DNA of 8,744 nt from Chloroflexota bacterium. Lineage in GTDB: Bacteria > Chloroflexota > Limnocylindria > QHBO01. Of this stretch, positions 1 to 5,700 are shown piece after piece; position 1 is the first letter of the stretch; each line of letters opens with the position of its first letter. The DNA is taken from assembly GCA_019348395.1 (NCBI GenBank), contig JAHWJN010000047.1, forward strand, positions 1 through 8,744. Direction: 5' to 3'. The notes under the pieces are model-generated. The model saw nothing but the letters and a program-made list of their open reading frames with translations. It was not told where the DNA came from and did not search any database. Position numbers and translations under genes: made by a program.

Positions 1-1596
1 GTAGCCGCGGTTCACCGACTCCGCCAGGATCTCGTCCTTGCTGAAGAATCCGGCGAAGATCGGGATGCCGGCCAGCGCCAGCGAGCCGATGAGCATCGTG
101 ACGTGGGTCCACGGCATCTTCGCGCGCAGGTTGCCCATGAAGCGCATGTCCTGCTCGCCGCCCGCTCCGTGGATCACCGAGCCGGAACCCATGAACAGCA
201 GGCCCTTGAAGAAGCCGTGGCTGACGAGGTGGAAGATCGCGGCGGTCCACGCGCCGATGCCGAGCGCGAAGAACATGTACGCCAGCTGGCTCACCGTCGA
301 GTAGGCGAGCACCTTCTTGATGTCGTTCTGGGTCAGCGCGATGGCCGCGGCGAAGATGGCGGTGAAGACGCCGACACCGGCCACGACCCACATCGCCGCC
401 GACGACTCGGCGAAGATCGGGTTCGCCCGGGCGACCAGGTAGACCCCGGCGTTGACCATGGTCGCGGCGTGGATCAGGGCGCTGACGGGGGTGGGCCCCT
501 CCATCGCGTCGGGCAACCAGACGTGGAGCGGGAACTGGGCGCTCTTGCCCACCGCTCCGGCGAAGAGGAGAAGGGCGATGACGGTGATCGTGCCCTCGTC
601 CAGGGTGCCGATCCGGGCGAAGACCTCGCGGAACGACAGCGTCTCGAGGTTGACCCAGATCATCATGATGCCGAGGCCGAACCCGAAGTCGCCGACGCGG
701 TTGACGACGAATGCCTTCTTCGCGGCACCTGCCGCCGAGGGCTTCTTGTACCAGAAGCCGATGAGCGCGTAGCTGCACAGGCCCACCGCCTCCCAGCCCA
801 CGTACAGCATCAGGAAGTTGTCGCCCAGGATCAGCAGCAGCATGCTGAACATGAACAGGTTCAGGTAGGCGAAGAACCTCCAGAACCCGCGGTCGCCGTC
901 CATGTAGCCGATGGAGTAGACGTGGACGAGGAAGCCGACCGTGCTGACGACGAGCAGGAGCATGGCGGTCAGCTCGTCGACGAGGAAGCTGATGGTGATG
1001 GTGAAGTCGCCCGAGGCGATCCACTCGTAGACGGTGACCTCGAAGGTCTGCCCGCCGAAGATCACCTGCACGAAGGCCCACATGCTGATCAGCCACGCGA
1101 CGCCGACCAGCGCAGTCGGGACGATCCAGGACCGATAGCGCGGCCGCTCCGCGCCCGGCGCCACGTGGCCCGCCTGCCCGATGCCGTCGTTGTGGGCGGC
1201 GGGGATCACCCCGGCCGCGCCCTCCGCATTGGCGAGGTCGTCGGCGTGGCCGGCGTGCGGGCTCGTCGCCCGCTGCTCCTCCTCGGTCGGGATCGATCGG
1301 AAGCCGCGATCGTCGATCGGCGGGTGCGGGTCGTCGCTGTGATCCGCCTCCGCGACGCCATGCGCGTCGGCGTACTCCTCGCCCGCGTCGTGGGCATGGC
1401 GCTGGGCCGCGTCCTCGGCGTCCTTCGGCCTGTGCGCCGCCGCCTCGTCGCCGTGCGGCGCATCGTGGTCGCCCGGACCCTCGTGTCCGCCGTGGTGGCC
1501 GTGGCCCGGAACGTGGTCGAGGCGTGGCCCGACGAGCACGGCGAACAGGAAGCCGGCGAGCGGCAGCGCGGGGATGAGGGCGATCAGCAGCTCCAT
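1..1596 (-). CDS. nuoL: NADH-quinone oxidoreductase subunit L (NuoL), 3' end cut by window edge
   Basis: Antiporter-like, proton-translocating membrane subunit of complex I. 532 residues are visible and the C-terminal part, including later helices and the lateral helix, runs off the left edge. NuoL hallmarks are GWEAVGLCSYALIGFWY (residues 267-283, the conserved TM5 Glu is E269), GAVGKSAQFPLHVWLPDAM (348-366, TM7 Lys is K351), GPTPVSALIHAATM (367-380), DIKKVLAYSTVSQLAYM (425-441), FHLVSHGFFKGLLF (455-468, TM8 Lys is K464) and GFFSKDEIL (516-524). The ATG at 1594-1596 begins MELLIALIPALPLAGF, matching the usual NuoL first helix, 11 nt after the nuoK stop, with GGAG overlapping the last nuoK codons. 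Oddity: about 120 extra His- and acid-rich residues lie between helix 1 and helix 2 (separate entry). The protein would therefore be well over the usual 610-650 residues. Family assignment is certain. Confidence 0.96.
   Translation of the reverse strand, partial: MELLIALIPALPLAGFLFAVLVGPRLDHVPGHGHHGGHEGPGDHDAPHGDEAAAHRPKDAEDAAQRHAHDAGEEYADAHGVAEADHSDDPHPPIDDRGFRSIPTEEEQRATSPHAGHADDLANAEGAAGVIPAAHNDGIGQAGHVAPGAERPRYRSWIVPTALVGVAWLISMWAFVQVIFGGQTFEVTVYEWIASGDFTITISFLVDELTAMLLLVVSTVGFLVHVYSIGYMDGDRGFWRFFAYLNLFMFSMLLLILGDNFLMLYVGWEAVGLCSYALIGFWYKKPSAAGAAKKAFVVNRVGDFGFGLGIMMIWVNLETLSFREVFARIGTLDEGTITVIALLLFAGAVGKSAQFPLHVWLPDAMEGPTPVSALIHAATMVNAGVYLVARANPIFAESSAAMWVVAGVGVFTAIFAAAIALTQNDIKKVLAYSTVSQLAYMFFALGIGAWTAAIFHLVSHGFFKGLLFMGSGSVIHGAGGEQDMRFMGNLRAKMPWTHVTMLIGSLALAGIPIFAGFFSKDEILAESVNRGY
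1141..1524 (-). other. His/Asp/Glu-rich insertion within NuoL
   Basis: Residues about 25-152 of NuoL form a hydrophilic low-complexity stretch with 17 histidines between residues 28 and 144 (for example GHGHHGGH at 31-38), many Asp, Glu, Ala and Gly, and no cysteine. It separates helix 1 (about 3-23) from helix 2 (about 158-180). In E. coli NuoL these helices are joined by a loop of only a few residues. The reading frame is open throughout and resumes as normal NuoL, so this is an in-frame expansion, not a frameshift. By homology to complex I structures the loop should face the cytoplasm. Composition suggests a disordered, possibly metal-binding segment; this is inference. Confidence 0.85.
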
Positions 1597-1607
1597 CGGG
1601 CCCCCGT

Positions 1608-1913
1608 CTACTCCTTGAGGTCCGAGTACTGATCCACCTCGGCGGTCTGACGGGTGCGGATGATGGCGATGACCAGCGCCAGGCCGACCGTCACCTCGGC
1701 CGCGGCGACGGCCATGATCATCAGCGCGAATACCGCGCCACCACTCGATGGATCCGGCAGGAACGCGTTGAAGGCGACCAGGCTCAGGTTCACCGCGTTG
1801 AACATGAGCTCAATGCTGATGAGCATGAGGATCGCGTTGCGGCGTGCCATGAATCCGAAGGCACCGATGCCGAACAGCAGCGTCGAGACGAGCAGGTAGC
1901 CCTCGATGCCCAT
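1608..1913 (-). CDS. nuoK: NADH-quinone oxidoreductase subunit K (NuoK)
   Basis: Small membrane subunit of complex I, related to MrpC, contributing to the proton path between NuoJ and the antiporter-like subunits. The protein has 101 residues, the standard length, and three membrane helices. The two conserved membrane glutamates are visible: E35 in LISIELMFNAVNL (31-43) and E73 in MAVAAAEVTVGLAL (67-80). The ATG at 1911-1913 overlaps the nuoJ stop in a TGATG arrangement, implying translational coupling. The frame stays open upstream to 2102, but that extension would overlap nuoJ and has no NuoK homology, so I reject it. The charged tail (AEVDQYSDLKE) ends 11 nt before nuoL. Confidence 0.96.
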   Translation of the reverse strand: MGIEGYLLVSTLLFGIGAFGFMARRNAILMLISIELMFNAVNLSLVAFNAFLPDPSSGGAVFALMIMAVAAAEVTVGLALVIAIIRTRQTAEVDQYSDLKE

Positions 1914-2422
1914 CAGTTCGCTCGCTCGTCCTCTTCCGGCCGTCGCGCCAGGTAGATGGCGCCGATGATCGCGGCCAGGAGGAGCAGGCTGATGATCTCG
2001 AAGGGGAGCGCGAAATCGGTCAGGAGCGTCAGCGCAATGGTCTCGACCGCGGCGTACACGGCCTCGGCCGCCATCCCCCAGTCGGTTTGGACGACCGCCC
2101 ACCCAACGGTCCCCACGATTGCCAGGGCGACCACGATCGCGATCGGCAGCTGGCGGTGAAACGGCGCGAGCAGGTTCGCATCACCGGCCTGGGTCAGCAT
2201 GATCGCGAAGAGGATCAGGACGCTGATCGCGCCGAGGTAGATGAGCACCTGCGCGGCCGCCACGATCGGAGCGCCGAGCAGCGCGTACATGCCGGCGAGT
2301 GACCCGAAGCAGACCATCATCGCAACGGCGGAGTGGATGATGTTGCGCAGCGTGACGACGGCGATCCCGGCCCCCACCACGCCGACGGCGAGCAGGAAGA
2401 AGAGGACGCTGGAAATGTCCAG
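1913..2422 (-). CDS. nuoJ: NADH-quinone oxidoreductase subunit J (NuoJ), probable CTG start
   Basis: Membrane subunit of complex I with about five helices, packing against NuoA, NuoH and NuoK. The segment around AAAQVLIYLGAISVLILF is the typical NuoJ core helix (the family pattern is AAAQVIVYAGAIMVLFLF). The first standard start codon in frame is GTG at 2378-2380, but using it removes the front half of helix 1. Reading from CTG at 2420-2422 gives MDISSVLFFLLAVGVVGAG, which restores a full first helix, and a good Shine-Dalgarno (ACGGAG, 2432-2437) lies 9 nt upstream. An in-frame stop at 2453-2455 bounds any longer choice. With CTG the protein has 169 residues, normal for NuoJ. It is the first gene of the nuoJKL block and overlaps nuoK by one base. 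The family call is firm; the start is inferred. Confidence 0.9.
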   Translation of the reverse strand: MDISSVLFFLLAVGVVGAGIAVVTLRNIIHSAVAMMVCFGSLAGMYALLGAPIVAAAQVLIYLGAISVLILFAIMLTQAGDANLLAPFHRQLPIAIVVALAIVGTVGWAVVQTDWGMAAEAVYAAVETIALTLLTDFALPFEIISLLLLAAIIGAIYLARRPEEDERAN

Positions 2423-2431
2423 GGTCGTTGG

Positions 2432-2437
2432 CTCCGT
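2432..2437 (-). promoter_or_regulatory. Shine-Dalgarno that decides the nuoJ start
   Basis: On the minus strand this reads ACGGAG and ends 9 nt before the CTG codon at 2420-2422. It is 51 nt from the GTG at 2380, too far to serve that codon. This supports initiation at CTG. Confidence 0.55.
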
Positions 2438-2446
2438 TGGGTGTTC

Positions 2447-2478
2447 GAGCGCTCAACGGCCCCGTGCTCCGGGGCCGT
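2447..2478. repeat. Palindrome plus hairpin between nuoJ and the acetyltransferase gene
   Basis: Two adjacent symmetric elements lie here: an 8-nt palindrome GAGCGCTC (2447-2454) and a perfect inverted repeat with 8-bp arms, ACGGCCCC (2456-2463) and GGGGCCGT (2471-2478), around a 7-nt loop. They lie between the predicted nuoJ -10 box and its Shine-Dalgarno, so in a nuoJ transcript they would form a 5' leader hairpin; as DNA they could be an operator. No U-tract follows on either strand, so a terminator is unlikely. Confidence 0.4.
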
Positions 2479-2483
2479 GCCCG

Positions 2484-2489
2484 ATTCTA
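2484..2489 (-). promoter_or_regulatory. Possible -10 box for nuoJKL
   Basis: On the minus strand this reads TAGAAT, five of six matches to TATAAT. No good -35 hexamer stands 16-18 nt upstream. Transcription starting about 7 nt downstream would begin at the 8-bp hairpin and give a leader of roughly 55 nt. nuoJ needs some promoter of its own if the opposite-strand gene blocks readthrough, which raises the prior, but the match alone is weak. Confidence 0.3.
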
Positions 2490-2508
2490 GCGCAGCCACC
2501 CTCATCGG

Positions 2509-2535
2509 TTGCGCGGCCGCTGGCTTGAGTAGCAT
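2509..2535 (+). promoter_or_regulatory. Possible promoter of the acetyltransferase gene, perhaps leaderless
   Basis: TTGCGC (2509-2514) and TAGCAT (2530-2535) are separated by 15 nt, slightly short. TAGCAT fits the TANNNT pattern and ends 6 nt before the ATG, the geometry of leaderless promoters in some high-GC bacteria. There is no convincing Shine-Dalgarno before this gene, which agrees with leaderless initiation. Confidence 0.3.
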
Positions 2536-2541
2536 CGGTCC

Positions 2542-3045
2542 ATGGGGACCGAGATCCGCCGCATCCGTGCCGACGAGTGGCCGGAACTGCGTCGCCTACG
2601 GCTCGAGGCCCTGCATGATGCACCGCTCGCGTTCGGCTCCACGTACGAGCGTGACGCCGCCATGGCGGACGTCGACTGGCAGCGCTGGGCCGGTGAGGCT
2701 GCGGCGTGGCGAGACCAGGTTATCTTCATCGCCGCGACCGACGGCCGATGGGTGGCGATGGCGCGCGGGTCGGTGAGCCGCGACGAGTCAGGTGCGGCAT
2801 ACCCCACTGCCGTCTACGTGGATCCCGCCTTCCGTGGTCGCGGCCTCGGTCGTGCCGTCAGCGCGAGGGTCATCGCCTGGGCCCGCGAGCGAGGCGTGCG
2901 ACGATTGCTCCTCCACGTGGCCGACTGGGACGTCGCCGCTCGTCGAACCTATGAGTCGCTGGGCTTCGTGACGACCGGCGCCACCGAGCCGCTCCCGCAC
3001 GATCCTTCAATCACCGAGCACGCGATGGTCCTCGATCTGCGCTGA
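2542..3045 (+). CDS. GNAT-family N-acetyltransferase
   Basis: A 167-residue acetyl-CoA-dependent N-acetyltransferase, substrate unknown. The N-terminal half resembles the start of many GNATs (IRRIRADEWPELRRLRLEAL, 5-24). The acetyl-CoA pyrophosphate loop is clear: VYVDPAFRGRGLGRAV (91-106), containing the RGRGLG form of the Q/RxxGxG/A motif. It is followed by an amphipathic helix, a strand (RLLLHV, 121-126) and the C-terminal motif-B region AARRTYESLGF (132-142). RimI-like members have Asn where Asp130 stands here. Length is normal for a stand-alone GNAT. It is the only gene on the plus strand, sitting between the two blocks of the nuo locus and diverging from nuoJ. No membrane segment or signal peptide is visible. 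Nothing ties it to complex I except position; a role in modifying a small molecule, an antibiotic or a protein is equally possible. Confidence 0.9.
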   Translation: MGTEIRRIRADEWPELRRLRLEALHDAPLAFGSTYERDAAMADVDWQRWAGEAAAWRDQVIFIAATDGRWVAMARGSVSRDESGAAYPTAVYVDPAFRGRGLGRAVSARVIAWARERGVRRLLLHVADWDVAARRTYESLGFVTTGATEPLPHDPSITEHAMVLDLR

Positions 3046-3057
3046 CGTACGCGCTCA

Positions 3058-3105
3058 TGGCGGAACGCCACGTGACAGATTGCACCCGGCGGCGCTGCTG
3101 GGTGC
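3058..3105 (+). terminator. Weak hairpins after the acetyltransferase gene
   Basis: Two short stems lie 12-60 nt after the stop codon: TGGCG-GAA-CGCCA (3058-3070) and GCACCC (3082-3087) pairing with GGGTGC (3100-3105) around a 12-nt loop. The second is followed by gcttt, too few T residues for a convincing intrinsic terminator. They may slow polymerase between convergent genes. Confidence 0.25.
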
Positions 3106-3252
3106 GCTTTGGCAGCCTCAAGTTTCAGCGGGGAGCGTGAGGCGCGCACCGGCGTGCCGCTCGTGCGGACCGGTGACACCTCCAGCGCCGAAACGCAACC
3201 CGGCACGCGGCCCACGCGCGATTCGGCACCTGCAGCGACGCCACCCGTGGTC

Positions 3253-3270
3253 GGGAGCCCATCAGCTCCC
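3253..3270 (-). terminator. Weak hairpin after the GltD-fusion gene
   Basis: GGGAGC (3253-3258) and GCTCCC (3265-3270) form a 6-bp stem with a 6-nt loop, 13 nt past the stop codon of the gene that ends at 3284 on the minus strand. No U-tract follows in that direction. Position suits a terminator; composition does not prove it. The rest of the 238-bp gap (3046-3283) holds no supported gene, only another 6-bp inverted repeat, CACCGG (3147-3152) and CCGGTG (3170-3175). Confidence 0.25.
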
Positions 3271-3283
3271 CAGCCGCAGCGGT

Positions 3284-5680
3284 CTAGCGGGTGGGGCGCT
3301 CCCGGTCGGACATCTCGAGGATGTCGAGCATCGGCAGGTCGCGCTGGTACTCGCTGAACTCGAACTCGGGTCCGCAGCGCAGCGCGTCGTACGGGCAGGC
3401 GTCGGCGCAGATGCCGCAGAAGATGCAGCGGCTGATGTCGAGCTGGTACGTCTCGAGAATGCGTGGTCGCGGCATGAGCGCCCCGACCGGGCAGGTCTCG
3501 GCGCATCGTCCGCAGCTCACGCACGGCGTCTCGTTGAGCGAGACGTAGTCCGGCGTGGTGACCAGCGAGTCGAAGCCCTTGCCGATGAAGTCGTAGCAGC
3601 CGGCGCCGACGATCTCCTTGCAGACCTGGGCGCAGCGCCCGCAGTCGATGCAGCGGGAGTAGTCGCGCAGGATGAAGCTGTGCGTCTCGTCGCGGCCGTA
3701 GCCGTGGTTGACGCCGACGTACGGGTTGTCCTGGATCGAGCGCTCGTCGATCGCCATGTTGAGCGTCGTCTCGTACTCGATCGCCGCCTCGCGCAGGTCG
3801 CAGTGGCCGATCGCCTCGCAGGTGCACTGCAGGCAGCGTGACGCCTCGGCCATGGCCTGGTCGCCGGTGTAGCCAAACTCGTACTCGTTGAAGTTGTCGG
3901 ACCGATCCTCCGCCTCCAGCTTGCCCATCACCGCGCGCGGCTCCTTCACATCGTCGGTGAAGGGCACGATGGTAAGGAAGTTCGGCTGCGGCTCGGTGAC
4001 GACGCGGCGGATCTGCGGGTCGTCGAGGTCGTGGCCACGCAGCCAGTAGTCCATCGCGTACGAGGCCCGGCGGCCCTCGCCGATGGCCTCCACCACGGTG
4101 GCGGCGCCGGTCCGCACGTCGCCCGAGGCGAAGACCTTCGGGACGTCGGTGCGGAAGATGTGCTCCTCGGCGACGAGCGTGCCGCGCCGCGACACCTCGA
4201 GGTTCGAGCGGATCTCCTCCGGCTCGGAATCGATCCACGACAGGTCCGGTCCCTGGCCGATGGCGCCCAGTACCGTGTCGCACTCGATGATGAACTCGGT
4301 GCCGGGCATCGGCTCCGGGCGACGGCGGCCCTGGTCGTCGGGCTCGCCCAGCTTCATGCGCTGGAACTCGACGCCGGTGACCTTGTTGCGCTCGTCGGTG
4401 ACGATGCGGGTCGGCGAGGCCTGGAAGATGAGCCGCGCGCCCTCCTCGGTCGCCTCGTGGGCCTCGTCGGCGGCGGGCATGTCCTTGAGGTCGCGGCGGT
4501 ACACCAGCGTCACCTCGGCCGCGCCCTGCCGCACGCTGGTGCGGGTGCAGTCGATGGCGGTGAACCCGCCGCCGATCACGACCACGCGCGCTCCCTTCAG
4601 CCGCGGGATCGGGATGCCGCGGGTCGAGTTGTAGAGGTTCTCGAGCGCGTTGACCATGCCGTCGGCGTCCTCGCCCGGGATGCCGAGCTCGTTCGGCTTG
4701 TAGCAGCCGATGCCGACGTAGATGGCGTCGTACTCGTCGATGATGTCGGCGAGGTGGAAGTCGCGGCCGAGCCGCATGTTCGGCTTCAGCTGCGCGCCGA
4801 GCTCCCACACGTGATTGAGCTCACGGTCCATCCAGCCCTTGGGCAGCCGGTACTGCGGGATGCCGTACCGCAGCATGCCGCCCTGCTCCGGCTCGGCCTC
4901 GAAGACGTCGCACTGGTGTCCGCGCAGCTGCAGGTAGTAGGCGGCGCTCATGCCCGCGGGCCCCGCACCGATGACCGCCACGCGGCGCCCGGTCGGCGGA
5001 TCCTTCGGCCACGGAATGGGGGCCGGCGCGTCGACCTCGAGCACGCGATCGGCACAGTAGCGGTGCGAGTCGCGGATCGCGATCGCGGTGTCGACCTCTT
5101 CCCGCCGGCAGTGCGTCTCGCACGGGGCGGGGCAGACGCGCCCGAGGATCGCCGGGAACGGCAGCGAGCGCTTCAGGATGCGCGTCGCCTCCTCCCAGTT
5201 GCCGAGCGTGTTCTGCTTCAGGTAGCCGGGGATGTCGACGCGGGTCGGGCACTTGAACTGGCACGGCGGCAGGCAGTAGGCATCGTGGTCGCTGAAGATC
5301 AGCTCGAGGACCATGCGGCGGTTCTCGATGACCCGCTCGGAGTGGGTGGTGATGACCATCCCCTCCTCGATGGCGGTCCCGCACGAGATCGGCGTGTCGT
5401 CGCGCCCCTCGACCTCCACGGCGCAGATGCGGCAGGCGCCGTACGGTGCCAGCTTCGGCTCGTAGCACAGGGTCGGGACCTCGATGCCCAGGACGCGGCA
5501 GGCCTGGAGGATGGTCTGGCCCTCCTCGGCCTCCACCTGCTGCCCGTTGATCGTCACGCTGATCTTCCGCGTGCCGGGCACCATCGGCCACATGGGGGTG
5601 TAGTCGGTGGTCCGGCCGTCGCCGGGTCCCGTGCCGTTCCCGTTCCCCGCCGAGTGTCCGTTCGTGTTCGCGAAGCCCAT
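3284..5680 (-). CDS. NuoG-head / GltD FAD-NAD(P)H oxidoreductase / NuoG- and NuoI-type ferredoxin fusion
   Basis: A 798-residue flavo-iron-sulfur protein, probably the electron-input subunit of this complex I. Domains in order: Gly/Asn-rich tail (1-38); NuoG-type [2Fe-2S] domain with C72-x10-C83-x2-C86-x13-C100; GltD-type cysteine region (H132, C136, C140, C144, then GRVCPAPCETHC at 180-191); FAD fold VAVIGAGPAGMSAAYYL (234-250); NAD(P)H fold VVVIGGGFTAIDC (366-378) followed by VYRR (393-396), which in GltD relatives often goes with NADPH; closing FAD motif FASGDVRTGAATVVEAIGEG (517-536); C616/C619/C621/C627 site; two NuoG-like [4Fe-4S] motifs (C677-C687, C720-C730); a NuoI-like end (C752-C762). 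The NuoG molybdopterin domain is absent. The ATG at 5678-5680 follows nuoF by 20 nt with AGGA upstream; M30 is an alternative start. SfrB/NfnB-type proteins share the GltD core. Electron direction is inferred. Confidence 0.9.
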   Translation of the reverse strand: MGFANTNGHSAGNGNGTGPGDGRTTDYTPMWPMVPGTRKISVTINGQQVEAEEGQTILQACRVLGIEVPTLCYEPKLAPYGACRICAVEVEGRDDTPISCGTAIEEGMVITTHSERVIENRRMVLELIFSDHDAYCLPPCQFKCPTRVDIPGYLKQNTLGNWEEATRILKRSLPFPAILGRVCPAPCETHCRREEVDTAIAIRDSHRYCADRVLEVDAPAPIPWPKDPPTGRRVAVIGAGPAGMSAAYYLQLRGHQCDVFEAEPEQGGMLRYGIPQYRLPKGWMDRELNHVWELGAQLKPNMRLGRDFHLADIIDEYDAIYVGIGCYKPNELGIPGEDADGMVNALENLYNSTRGIPIPRLKGARVVVIGGGFTAIDCTRTSVRQGAAEVTLVYRRDLKDMPAADEAHEATEEGARLIFQASPTRIVTDERNKVTGVEFQRMKLGEPDDQGRRRPEPMPGTEFIIECDTVLGAIGQGPDLSWIDSEPEEIRSNLEVSRRGTLVAEEHIFRTDVPKVFASGDVRTGAATVVEAIGEGRRASYAMDYWLRGHDLDDPQIRRVVTEPQPNFLTIVPFTDDVKEPRAVMGKLEAEDRSDNFNEYEFGYTGDQAMAEASRCLQCTCEAIGHCDLREAAIEYETTLNMAIDERSIQDNPYVGVNHGYGRDETHSFILRDYSRCIDCGRCAQVCKEIVGAGCYDFIGKGFDSLVTTPDYVSLNETPCVSCGRCAETCPVGALMPRPRILETYQLDISRCIFCGICADACPYDALRCGPEFEFSEYQRDLPMLDILEMSDRERPTR
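3311..3460 (-). other. C-terminal half of NuoI, fused to the GltD protein
   Basis: Residues about 741-790 of the fusion protein match the second half of NuoI: a short strand before the motif (ETYQLDIS), C752-x2-C755-x2-C758-x3-C762-P, then PEFEFSEYQRDLPMLDILEM (771-790). The NuoI family pattern there is DFE-x2-EY-x-R-x-DL-x4-EDL. The part of NuoI that normally precedes it is found instead at the N-terminus of the NuoE fusion. Generic ferredoxin ends lack the FEFSEYQRDL block, which is why I prefer a NuoI origin. Confidence 0.75.
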
Positions 5681-5686
5681 CGGTTC
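5673..5686 (-). repeat. 14-nt direct repeat around a start codon, copy 1
   Basis: Minus-strand GAACCGATGGGCTT spans the start codon of the GltD-fusion gene and is identical to 7885-7898 at the start of the NuoI/NuoE fusion gene. Both proteins therefore begin MGF. The match ends abruptly on both sides. Confidence 0.7.
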
Positions 5687-5700
5687 CTACTGTAGCGGTG

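Noticed and set aside
103..1632. Long plus-strand open frame (509 codons) opposite nuoL
   Set aside because: It is the antisense of clear NuoL coding sequence in GC-rich DNA. Its product is Arg/Asp/Val-rich with no recognisable domain.
1914..2102. Upstream extension of nuoK to a start at 2102
   Set aside because: It overlaps nuoJ in another frame and would add an Arg-rich, non-NuoK segment.
3046..3283. A small gene or mobile-element scar in the gap after the acetyltransferase
   Set aside because: No supported frame, terminal inverted repeats or target duplication was seen; only short GC-rich inverted repeats.
2949..4808. Minus-strand open frame overlapping the GltD-fusion gene and crossing into the antisense of the acetyltransferase gene
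   Set aside because: Another frame of the same DNA; Arg/His-rich product with no domain, and it overlaps two well-supported genes.
4031..5695. Plus-strand open frame (554 codons) opposite the GltD-fusion gene
   Set aside because: Shadow of a gene with strong motif support; low-complexity product.
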